5,406 nucleotides of DNA. Source: Spirochaetota bacterium (GTDB lineage Bacteria; Spirochaetota; Leptospiria; Turneriellales; Turneriellaceae). The stretch spans positions 1 through 5,406 of the forward strand of contig JAKQXK010000660.1 of assembly GCA_029561505.1 (NCBI GenBank), written 5' to 3'. Under the pieces are notes generated by a model. It had not been told where the DNA came from, searched no databases, and saw only the letters and a list, made by a program, of their open reading frames with translations. Made by a program: the position numbers and the translations under genes. Every line of letters starts with the position of its first letter. Positions within the stretch are counted from its first letter, which is position 1. Below are positions 1-5,406 of this stretch, in pieces.

Positions 1-789
1 CTCGACGATTCTGCTGCGCTCGACGCGACGGTAAAAGCGTATGGCGATAAAATCGCGTGCGTGATCATCGAACCTCTGCCCGCAAATGCCGGGCTGCTGC
101 CGCAGCGAAAAGCATACGTCGAGTACCTCGTCGAGCTCTGCCGCAGCCATAAGATTCTGGTGATTTTTGACGAAGTCATCAGCGGTTTTCGTCTGGGTTT
201 CGGTGGTTATACACAGCGCGAGCAGATTTTTCCCGATATTATCACCTATGGCAAGATTATCGGCGGGGGGCTGCCTGTGGGTGCAATCGCCGGTTCGCAG
301 GCAATCATGGATAATTTGGCGCCGCAGGGCCCTGTATACCAGGCAGGTACGCTTTCGGGCAATCCCCTCGCGATGTCAGCGGGCCATGCAGCGCTGAGCT
401 GCCTCGCCGCCGATCACGGAGAGGTATACCGACACCTCGAAAAACTCGGCCGACACCTCGAGACTGCGTTTGCTGACGAAGTCACACCCCTGTTCGCCGG
501 CCGTGAATGGCAGATAAAACTGGTGCGCGATGCCTCACTTTTCTGGCTGTCATTTCAAAAGGCAGGCGACGCGCACATTGTGCGTCAGGTCACGCAGATT
601 GAACCCTTTGCCGCCGCAATTTACGCGCGCATATTTCACGCAATGCTTGAACGCGGTTTTTATCTTGCGCCGTCAGCGTACGAAGTGGGATTTCTGAACG
701 CGGCGATGAAAACACGGCATATTGATGCGTTTATCGCAGCGCTCAAGAAGATTGTCGCAACCCTGCCTGAAAAGATCGACGCGTTCTGA
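1..789 (+). CDS. hemL: Glutamate-1-semialdehyde 2,1-aminomutase, C-terminal part (5' end outside window)
   Basis: This PLP enzyme converts glutamate-1-semialdehyde to 5-aminolevulinate, the last step of ALA formation by the C5 pathway, in the cytoplasm. The reading frame is open from base 1, and 262 codons are visible. The family is usually about 430 residues, so roughly 165 N-terminal residues lie to the left. Visible motifs, numbered from the window edge, are FDEVISGFR (Asp57, which contacts the PLP pyridine nitrogen), GKIIGGGLPVGA (Lys85, bases 253-255, the Schiff-base lysine), and GPVYQAGTLSGNPLA (about 110-124), which is close to diagnostic for HemL among class III aminotransferases. The C-terminal LERGFYLAPSAYEVGF segment also fits. 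No key residue is missing in this part. The stop codon lies 3 nt before the histidine kinase start, so it is very probably an upstream member of the hem operon. Confidence 0.96.
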   Translation, partial: LDDSAALDATVKAYGDKIACVIIEPLPANAGLLPQRKAYVEYLVELCRSHKILVIFDEVISGFRLGFGGYTQREQIFPDIITYGKIIGGGLPVGAIAGSQAIMDNLAPQGPVYQAGTLSGNPLAMSAGHAALSCLAADHGEVYRHLEKLGRHLETAFADEVTPLFAGREWQIKLVRDASLFWLSFQKAGDAHIVRQVTQIEPFAAAIYARIFHAMLERGFYLAPSAYEVGFLNAAMKTRHIDAFIAALKKIVATLPEKIDAF

Positions 790-792
790 CGC

Positions 793-1860
793 ATGCCACG
801 CCCCGTTAAGAATACCCTCACGCGAGTCTCTTTTTTTTCAGGCTGGACGCTCGTCATGGCGCTATCTCTGCTCTCGGTAATTGGCCTGCTCGTCTGGTGG
901 CAGCGCCTCTTATCGCACAACCTCGAGGTACAATATAGCTATATTCAATCGCAACTAAGAGGCAATAGTGTAGTATCTGAAGAATTTTACGATCTCGTGC
1001 TCGCGCAAGATGAAAAAATTGCCCGGCGCTTTTTTATACCAGGTAAGCCGATTCGGGTGAAGCCGGGTGCTGTCGCCTACACGGCAGAAAGACTGCAAAA
1101 CCGCCAGCGCATGGTTATGTACGAACAGTTCTTCTTTATCTTGCTGCTGCTTTCAGGGCAGCTCTTTTTTCTCTATATTTTTGCGCGCGAGCGCGTACGC
1201 CGCAAGCAGATAGAAGAGACAATTCTACTCGCGACGCATGAACTGCGGCAGCCTCTGCAGTCATTGTCGCTCGCGCTAGAGACACTGCGCCCGCGAGCAA
1301 AAGGCAGAACACAGACTGCCATCACAAACGGCCTGACAGAAATCAGCAAACTCGGCCAGCACATTCGTTTTCTGGCAGAAGCTTTCTCTCAGCCCGCCGC
1401 AATCAAACATACGCAGATAACAGACGCAGGCTCATTCGTCTCGCAGGCGTTGTCAGCCGACTTCGACGCGCAGCAGCTCGCCCGCGTGCAGATTGATGCA
1501 GCAAACCGCGGTCGGGTGACCGTAAAAATGAGTGAGCCCCTGATTCGCTTTGTGTTGCGCAACCTGGTTGAAAATGCGCTGAAATACAGTACCAGACAGG
1601 TCAATGTGACCGTAAAACATGAAGCAAAACGGCTTTCCATTGAAGTATGCAGCGCAGGCGAAACAATGCCTGCAGGCGAATTTCGCAAGATTGGATCAAT
1701 CTTTCAGAGATCAAGTTCAGCCAGCGTGCAGAACACGCCTGGTTTCGGGCTGGGCCTCTATTTGTGTGGACGCATCGTGCGGCGGGCTTCAGGTAAGCTG
1801 CAGCTTTCACAAGCGGCAAACGGACTTGTGACGGCGCACGTTGAACTCAAGACACTATGA
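793..1860 (+). CDS. hemK: Membrane sensor histidine kinase of the haem locus (HemK-like, Leptospira type)
   Basis: This 355-residue protein is the sensor half of a two-component system. The N-terminus is short and basic, followed by TM1 (about 17-36), an extracytoplasmic stretch of about 75 residues, and TM2 (about 112-130). A HisKA domain follows, with ATHELRQPLQ carrying the phospho-accepting His149. The HATPase_c domain (about 245-355) has an N-box with Asn261 (NALKYS) and a glycine-rich GFGLGLYL at 317-324. The G1 box is degenerate: CSAGETM at 286-292 stands where D-x-G-x-G is expected, so the usual adenine-binding Asp is Ser287. The start at 793 gives a sensible N-in topology, but no Shine-Dalgarno is visible; coupling to hemL, 3 nt upstream, is likely. 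The stop overlaps the regulator start. The kinase role is clear from motifs. The name comes only from the hemL-HK-RR-hemE order known in Leptospira; it is unrelated to prmC, once called hemK. The signal sensed is unknown. Confidence 0.9.
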   Translation: MPRPVKNTLTRVSFFSGWTLVMALSLLSVIGLLVWWQRLLSHNLEVQYSYIQSQLRGNSVVSEEFYDLVLAQDEKIARRFFIPGKPIRVKPGAVAYTAERLQNRQRMVMYEQFFFILLLLSGQLFFLYIFARERVRRKQIEETILLATHELRQPLQSLSLALETLRPRAKGRTQTAITNGLTEISKLGQHIRFLAEAFSQPAAIKHTQITDAGSFVSQALSADFDAQQLARVQIDAANRGRVTVKMSEPLIRFVLRNLVENALKYSTRQVNVTVKHEAKRLSIEVCSAGETMPAGEFRKIGSIFQRSSSASVQNTPGFGLGLYLCGRIVRRASGKLQLSQAANGLVTAHVELKTL

Positions 1861-2552
1861 ACCGAAAAAGAAAACACATCGCCATCGTCGAAGATGACGA
1901 CAGTATTCGCGAACTGCTCGCCGAAAACCTCAAGCGTGCCGGTTATCAGGTCTCGGCCTTTTTTTCAGCAGAACAGTTCGAGCGCAAATCTGATGCGGGT
2001 TTCAATCTGCTGCTACTTGATATTATGCTGCCCGGAAAAAACGGTCTGGCGCTTCTGAAAGATCTAAAAGCATCAAACCACATGCTGCCGGTTATTCTGC
2101 TCACCGCATCTGAACAAGAGAGCCATACAGACCAGGCGTTCTCGTCGGGCGCGATCGACTATATTATTAAACCATTCAATCTGAATCATCTTCTGCTGAA
2201 GATTGAAAATCTCTTTGAACAACTTCGCAATGCCGACACCGCAAGCGTACAGACCGACTACCAGATCGGCGCGGGGCGTTTTGACCCACAACTGAACACA
2301 GTCGTGCGCGACAAGATTGAGCACAAGCTAACTCCATCTGAAACAGCGACCTTGCTCTTTTTCGTGGAAAATCCCAATCGTATTATTTCGCGCGAAGAGT
2401 TGCAGTCTGCATTATCGGCAACGACCAAGAATCTGACGTCGCGCAATCTTGATAACTACATATTGAAGTTTCGCAAATTATTCGAACCGGCCCCAAAAGA
2501 ACCGGTTTACTTCGTGACAATACCACGCAAAGGATATGCGCTCAAGCGCTGA
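1857..2552 (+). CDS. hemR: OmpR/PhoB-family response regulator of the haem locus (HemR-like)
   Basis: This 231-residue DNA-binding regulator is the cognate partner of the kinase just upstream. The receiver domain (about 7-120) has all signature residues: the acidic pocket Glu12-Asp13-Asp14, the phospho-accepting Asp55 in LLLDIMLPG, the switch Thr83 in LLTA, and Lys105 in IIKPF. A winged-helix output domain follows (about 140-231), with LTPSETATLLFF, the SREEL turn, a recognition helix around SRNLDNYILKFRKLF, and a C-terminal hairpin reading IPRKGYAL where most relatives have RGVGYRL. Its ATG overlaps the kinase stop by 4 nt (ATGA), so the pair is almost certainly co-translated. In Leptospira the equivalent regulator (HemR) controls haem biosynthesis and haem breakdown genes. 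A similar role here is inferred from gene order. hemE starts 5 nt after the stop. No direct-repeat site resembling the Leptospira hem-box was seen in this window. Confidence 0.92.
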   Translation: MNRKRKHIAIVEDDDSIRELLAENLKRAGYQVSAFFSAEQFERKSDAGFNLLLLDIMLPGKNGLALLKDLKASNHMLPVILLTASEQESHTDQAFSSGAIDYIIKPFNLNHLLLKIENLFEQLRNADTASVQTDYQIGAGRFDPQLNTVVRDKIEHKLTPSETATLLFFVENPNRIISREELQSALSATTKNLTSRNLDNYILKFRKLFEPAPKEPVYFVTIPRKGYALKR

Positions 2553-2557
2553 TAGCT

Positions 2558-3601
2558 ATGGAAAAACACAGCAACCGATTCGATTCTGCCGTTCGCGGCA
2601 TGCCTACAGATCGCACGCCGATCTGGTTCATGCGACAGGCTGGGCGCTACCTGCCCGAATACAGAGAAATCCGCAAGAAGCTGAGTTTCGACGAGATGCT
2701 TGCGAATGCTGATGTTGCGACCGAAATTACGTTGCAACCGATTCGCCGGTTTGATCTGGATGCAGCGGTTATCTTTGCAGATATCATGACTATCCTGAAC
2801 GGTCTCGACATACCCTTCAACTTTGCTTCGGGAGGCCCGGCGCTTGAATTCCATAGCAATGATGCGCTAGATGTGCAAAAGCTCGATGCCCAGAGGCTTC
2901 TCGGAAACCAGACTAAATTCGCACCTTTTTTACAATCGATTCGCAATGTGCGCGCTACTTTGCCACCCGAAAAAGCGGTGATCGGCTTTGCTGCTTCGCC
3001 GTTTACACTCTTAAGCTACCTACTCGAGGGTACGACTTCAAAAACGCATAATAAGACACGGGCCTATATGCTTAGTCAACCGGCGCAATTCTATAGCATG
3101 ATGTCGGCGGTTGCCGATTGTACGATTGAATACCTGAAATTACAGATCTCTGCCGGAGTTTCTGCAGTGCAGCTCTTTGAATCCTGGGGTGATGTGCTTT
3201 CGTCAGGTGTTTACCAGGCGCAGATTCTGCCACACGTGACCCGAATCGTAACTGAGGTAAATCCGCATGCGCCGGTGATACTTTACGACAAGGGCGCCTC
3301 TCTGCATATCGATGTGCTGCGCCCTATGGCGATCGAAACCGGAACAGTGCTTTCAGTTGACTGGCGTATTGATATTGCGAAGCTTTCAGACTTGCGCATT
3401 CAGGGCAATCTTGACCCTGCAGCGCTCGAGAGCGACCCTGATTCGGTTCGGACAGAGACGAAAAAGATTCTGCTGGCGCGGGCGGGGCAACCCGGGCATG
3501 TTTTCAACCTTGGGCACGGCATTACCCCGCAGGCAAAACTTGAATGCGTTGAAGCTATGGTCGAGACTGTGCAGGCATCTTCAGGCATTTTGAAAGGTTG
3601 A
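2558..3601 (+). CDS. hemE: Uroporphyrinogen decarboxylase
   Basis: This cytoplasmic, cofactor-free enzyme removes four carboxyl groups from the acetate side chains of uroporphyrinogen III to give coproporphyrinogen III. Its 347 residues match the usual length of about 340-355. The N-terminal signature PIWFMRQAGRYLPEYR carries the substrate-binding Arg26 and Arg30. FADIM supplies the catalytic Asp75 (equivalent to human Asp86). FAASPFTLLSYLLEG carries Tyr154, QLFESWG carries Ser209, and NLGHGITP near the C-terminus carries His320. All the expected active-site residues are therefore present. The ATG lies 5 nt after the regulator stop with no good Shine-Dalgarno, consistent with coupled translation. 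It is the last plus-strand gene of the block: the next gene is convergent, so later haem genes (hemN, hemG, hemH) are not directly downstream. Confidence 0.98.
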   Translation: MEKHSNRFDSAVRGMPTDRTPIWFMRQAGRYLPEYREIRKKLSFDEMLANADVATEITLQPIRRFDLDAAVIFADIMTILNGLDIPFNFASGGPALEFHSNDALDVQKLDAQRLLGNQTKFAPFLQSIRNVRATLPPEKAVIGFAASPFTLLSYLLEGTTSKTHNKTRAYMLSQPAQFYSMMSAVADCTIEYLKLQISAGVSAVQLFESWGDVLSSGVYQAQILPHVTRIVTEVNPHAPVILYDKGASLHIDVLRPMAIETGTVLSVDWRIDIAKLSDLRIQGNLDPAALESDPDSVRTETKKILLARAGQPGHVFNLGHGITPQAKLECVEAMVETVQASSGILKG

Positions 3602-3630
3602 AGCCAGAAATCAGCCATGAACTTGCGGCT

Positions 3631-3664
3631 ACAAAAGCGAGGCATCGACACATGATCGCCTTGC
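3631..3664 (-). terminator. Putative Rho-independent terminator of the minus-strand methyltransferase gene
   Basis: Read on the minus strand, the arms GCAAGGC (3664-3658) and GCCTCGC (3643-3637) pair with one A/C mismatch. Three further ATC/GAT pairs extend the stem beyond a bulged G, and the loop is 7 nt. The stem is followed at once by TTTTGT (3636-3631). It lies about 46 nt past the methyltransferase stop, where a terminator would be expected. The mismatch, the bulge and the short T-run make it moderate in quality; no folding energy was computed. Confidence 0.4.
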
Positions 3665-3688
3665 GACGGTTCACGTTTGCTTCTTTTT
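3663..3688 (+). terminator. Putative Rho-independent terminator of the hem operon
   Basis: On the plus strand GCGACG (3663-3668) can pair with CGTTTGC (3674-3680), using one G/T wobble and one bulged T around a 5-nt loop. The stem is followed directly by TTCTTTTT (3681-3688). It lies about 61 nt after the hemE stop and before the convergent gene, a natural end for the operon. The stem is short and imperfect, so support comes mostly from the T-tract and the position. Confidence 0.4.
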
Positions 3689-3709
3689 ACCCTGGCGCTG
3701 GTCGTCGAG

Positions 3710-5044
3710 TCAGGGTGATTTCACAAGATACGAGACTGTCTCGTAATGGTGCGTCCATGGAAAAAAATCGAAAGCACGCATTGTCACGCACGAATACCCT
3801 TCGGCCGCAAATAAAGCGAGATCGCGCGCCATGGTCGCGGCGTCGCATGACGAATAGATTATCGGGCCATTGAAATTCTTCAGAGCCGTTTCGCGAAATT
3901 TCTGCCACGTTGCCGGTAGAAGACCGGCGCGCGGCGGGTTTATTAGCAGAATTTGCGGCTGAAAAGCAACAATTTCAGCGATCAGCGATTCTGAGATACG
4001 CTCAGGTAAAAAGAGATCTACCGTGCGGTAATTTTCTGCAAAAGCAGCTTCAATTTCGCGGTTGTTTTCAGAAAATCTGACCTGCTGCATTTGGTGCTTG
4101 CTAAGAATATCCATAGCCAGGGTACTCATCGGACGCACCAACGTCTGCATGCGTGAAATGAACCCAAAACCAGAAAAAAATTCGAGCACGCGTGGCGACT
4201 CTATACCCGTCAGGTCAAAGAATGATCCTATCGTGGTTAACCATGCGGGTAATGCCCGCAGATTTGCCTGAAAGAATCCCGTTACGGGAAATTCGACATC
4301 AATGGTGCGGCCCTCAGGCCACGAAACAGAATACCGCGCGAGAGCATTATGCTCGTCTTTTGAATTCAGAACAGTGAAGACAGCGTGGCCATCGGTATTC
4401 AGACGAATGCGGGCCGCCCGTACCTCAACCGGATATTGCGGAAACTGTGCGCGAACTGATTTCTCGTCAAAGATCAGACACCCGTGATCGGGAAACGCGC
4501 GCGTTCGATAAGAAACCGGTTCATAAAAGCCGTAGGTGCCGAACTTATTGATATGCACCTGGACATGGTTTCGATAGTGGCGGCGAGTGTTCTCAGGTAA
4601 GCTTTGAAATTCGATAGCAGACACCTCAACCTTGTTTCTGACAAGCTGGTTTTTTAGCCATTCGCCTTTATACAGCAGTGTCTGACCGTAGCTCATGTGC
4701 TGCATGCGGCACCCGCCACAGCGCAAATAGTTATCGCATTCGGGTTTCGCCCGTTCAGCAGCCAAGTTACGCAGCGCCCATTCGCCATGGGCAAATTCAC
4801 CCGCAAGTTCTGCAGGCAATGCATCACGCCTGGCCAAAACTCCGTATGCTACCTTTGATTTCACCTGTGCGATACGCGCGATGAACCTTTCACCGGGCAA
4901 GACACCCCAGATAAAGAAGACATGGGGCTTGAATTTTTCTTTCTGGGTTTCGTCGGCAAAGTACGAGAGGCCGAGCCCCTCAGCGACGAAGTGTTTGCAC
5001 TCGAGTTCGGCGAATGCCCCCGGCTTAAGCTTGCGGATATTCAT
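3710..5044 (-). CDS. TrmA/RumA-family RNA uracil-5-methyltransferase with TRAM domain and [4Fe-4S] motif
   Basis: This predicted SAM-dependent enzyme of 444 residues would make 5-methyluridine in rRNA or tRNA. An N-terminal TRAM-like RNA-binding domain (about 8-70; AEGLGLSYF, GVLPGERF) is followed by the iron-sulfur motif CDNYLRCGGC (Cys103, Cys109, Cys112) with a fourth Cys189. The SAM-binding half has GFFQAN (Gln259) and EFFSGFGF (288-295). The catalytic part has NPPRAG (369-374), the nucleophile Cys400 in IIYSSCDAATMARDL, and the general base Glu435 in THHYETV. Two departures stand out: the family DPPRxG motif has Asn369 instead of Asp, and the motif I cysteine (usually CGxG) is Ser291. 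Length and TRAM domain favour a RumA/RlmD-like rRNA enzyme over TrmA, but the target cannot be read from sequence. The start has a good AGGG Shine-Dalgarno 8 nt upstream, and purH lies 44 nt upstream on the same strand, so co-transcription is plausible. Confidence 0.9.
   Translation of the reverse strand: MNIRKLKPGAFAELECKHFVAEGLGLSYFADETQKEKFKPHVFFIWGVLPGERFIARIAQVKSKVAYGVLARRDALPAELAGEFAHGEWALRNLAAERAKPECDNYLRCGGCRMQHMSYGQTLLYKGEWLKNQLVRNKVEVSAIEFQSLPENTRRHYRNHVQVHINKFGTYGFYEPVSYRTRAFPDHGCLIFDEKSVRAQFPQYPVEVRAARIRLNTDGHAVFTVLNSKDEHNALARYSVSWPEGRTIDVEFPVTGFFQANLRALPAWLTTIGSFFDLTGIESPRVLEFFSGFGFISRMQTLVRPMSTLAMDILSKHQMQQVRFSENNREIEAAFAENYRTVDLFLPERISESLIAEIVAFQPQILLINPPRAGLLPATWQKFRETALKNFNGPIIYSSCDAATMARDLALFAAEGYSCVTMRAFDFFPWTHHYETVSYLVKSP
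3730..3744. repeat. Short perfect inverted repeat inside the 3' end of the methyltransferase gene
   Basis: ACGAGAC (3730-3736) and GTCTCGT (3738-3744) are exact reverse complements around one base. They lie in the codons for the ETVSYL region, about 18 nt before the stop. No T-run follows on either strand, so it is not a clear terminator. It may be chance in coding sequence or may add structure to the mRNA end. Confidence 0.35.
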
Positions 5045-5052
5045 CGTACTTT

Positions 5053-5056
5053 CCCT
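5053..5056 (-). promoter_or_regulatory. Shine-Dalgarno of the methyltransferase gene
   Basis: On the minus strand AGGG lies 8 nt before the ATG at 5044. It is the only clear Shine-Dalgarno sequence at any gene start in the window and supports that start codon. Three of its four bases are the last bases of the 3' arm of the adjoining hairpin, so the site could be partly masked when the RNA folds. Confidence 0.7.
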
Positions 5057-5087
5057 GCTTAGCTATGAAAATCCATAGCTAAGCAGG
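5054..5087 (-). promoter_or_regulatory. Perfect 14-bp stem-loop between purH and the methyltransferase gene
   Basis: CCTGCTTAGCTATG (5054-5067) and CATAGCTAAGCAGG (5074-5087) are exact reverse complements around a 6-nt loop. The structure begins 1 nt after the purH stop codon and ends inside the Shine-Dalgarno of the next gene. On the minus strand it is followed by GGAAAG rather than a T-run, so it is not a standard intrinsic terminator in the direction of these genes. Possible roles are masking the ribosome-binding site, protecting the purH mRNA 3' end, an RNA-processing site, a DNA operator, or a copy of a dispersed genomic repeat. The structure is certain as sequence; the role is not known. 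Confidence 0.75.
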
Positions 5088-5088
5088 T

Positions 5089-5406
5089 TTAATGCCGAAA
5101 ATGTCTCATTGCGGAGAAAAGTAAAACAATCCCATGCTCATCGGCGGCCGTGATGCTCTCTGCATCTTTAATCGAACCACCAGGCTGCACAATCGCGCGC
5201 ACACCGATTTTCGCACACGTATCGACGCTGTCGCGAAACGGAAAGAACGCCTCTGATGCCATCACCGACCCTTTCAGAGAAAGTTTCGCATCTGCCGCCT
5301 TGGTCTCTGCAATACGTATACTGTCGATGCGGCTCATCTGGCCGGCGCCGATGGCGAGTGTTCTGCCCTGCGAGGCAAACACAACCGAGTTCGATTTCAC
5401 AAATTT
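5089..5406 (-). CDS. purH: Bifunctional AICAR transformylase/IMP cyclohydrolase PurH, C-terminal end (5' part outside window)
   Basis: PurH carries out the last two steps of IMP synthesis: formylation of AICAR with 10-formyl-tetrahydrofolate, then ring closure. Only the last 105 codons are visible, from the C-terminal AICAR transformylase domain; the whole protein is usually about 510-530 residues. The frame runs open to the window edge, with KFVKSNSVV as the first residues, so the GTG at 5398-5400 is an internal valine and not a start. Recognisable motifs are [34 protein letters not shown], and the characteristic C-terminal MRHFRH. No defect is seen in this part. The gene reads towards the methyltransferase, with the stem-loop starting one base after its stop. 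Confidence 0.96.
   Translation of the reverse strand, partial: KFVKSNSVVFASQGRTLAIGAGQMSRIDSIRIAETKAADAKLSLKGSVMASEAFFPFRDSVDTCAKIGVRAIVQPGGSIKDAESITAADEHGIVLLFSAMRHFRH

Noticed and set aside
2553..2562. Ten-base match TAGCTATGGA between the hemE start and the minus strand of the hairpin at 5072-5081
   Set aside because: Exact 10-base matches between two places in a 5.4-kb window are expected by chance many times over.
2073..2946. Several antisense open frames of 60-115 codons across the regulator and hemE
   Set aside because: They lie wholly opposite genes with intact family motifs, show no domain signature or start signal, and are expected shadows in a genome with this GC content.
3689..3716. 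Inverted repeat ACCCTG / CAGGGT around the methyltransferase stop
   Set aside because: Only 6 clean pairs plus a wobble with a 12-16 nt loop, and no T-run on the proper side of either strand. The hairpins at 3631-3688 are better terminator candidates.
3598..3873. Plus-strand open frame of 91 codons after hemE
   Set aside because: It starts at a TTG overlapping the hemE stop, has a low-complexity Arg-rich product, and its second half is antisense to the well-supported methyltransferase C-terminus.
5059..5076. Five-codon minigene (M-D-F-H-S-stop) on the minus strand just before the methyltransferase
   Set aside because: It has no Shine-Dalgarno, its ATG is buried in the stem, and such a short frame is expected by chance.
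5054..5090. The purH-methyltransferase hairpin as an intrinsic terminator
   Set aside because: In the gene direction it is followed by GGAAAG. In the plus direction only TTTAAT follows, and no plus-strand gene lies upstream for it to terminate.
5398..5400. GTG as a start codon for a 103-residue protein at the right edge
   Set aside because: The frame continues upstream to the window edge and the residues around it match the internal KFVKSN motif of PurH, so this is an internal valine of a truncated gene.
1..5406. HemR-type direct-repeat operator (two TGACA words 6 nt apart, as remembered from Leptospira)
   Set aside because: Single TGACA or TGTCA words occur inside genes, for example near 2515 and 3781, but no pair with the right spacing was found. 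The operon promoter would lie upstream of the window.

Overview
The window looks like the chromosome of a leptospiral spirochaete with roughly balanced GC. The main clue is gene order: a two-component system sits between hemL and hemE, as in the Leptospira haem locus (the HemKR system). The base composition is clearly richer in GC than Leptospira itself, so a relative such as Turneriella or Leptonema is the better guess. This placement is an inference from synteny and composition, not from a database search.

Bases 1-3601 (plus strand) are a tightly packed four-gene block: the 3' part of hemL (glutamate-1-semialdehyde aminomutase), a membrane sensor histidine kinase, an OmpR/PhoB-type response regulator, and hemE (uroporphyrinogen decarboxylase). 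The junctions are +3 nt, a 4-nt ATGA overlap and +5 nt. None has a convincing Shine-Dalgarno sequence, which points to one polycistronic, translationally coupled message. The two enzymes act at the start and the middle of tetrapyrrole synthesis (ALA formation; decarboxylation of uroporphyrinogen III). The two-component pair between them is likely to regulate the same pathway.

Bases 3602-3709 are a short convergent intergenic region. It holds two back-to-back terminator-like hairpins, one for each strand.

Bases 3710-5406 (minus strand) carry the 3' part of purH (last steps of IMP synthesis, running off the right edge), followed by a gene for a TRAM-domain, iron-sulfur RNA uracil-5-methyltransferase of the TrmA/RumA family. 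The 44-nt gap between them is almost filled by a perfect 14-bp stem with a 6-nt loop. The 3' arm of that stem overlaps the ribosome-binding site of the methyltransferase; this is the most unusual non-coding structure in the window.

No stretch over 300 bases lacks a gene. No tRNA, rRNA, CRISPR array or mobile element was recognised. The genes are mostly housekeeping. The points worth a second look are the embedded regulator, the degenerate ATP-binding motif of its kinase, the altered catalytic motif of the methyltransferase, and the hairpin over its ribosome-binding site.
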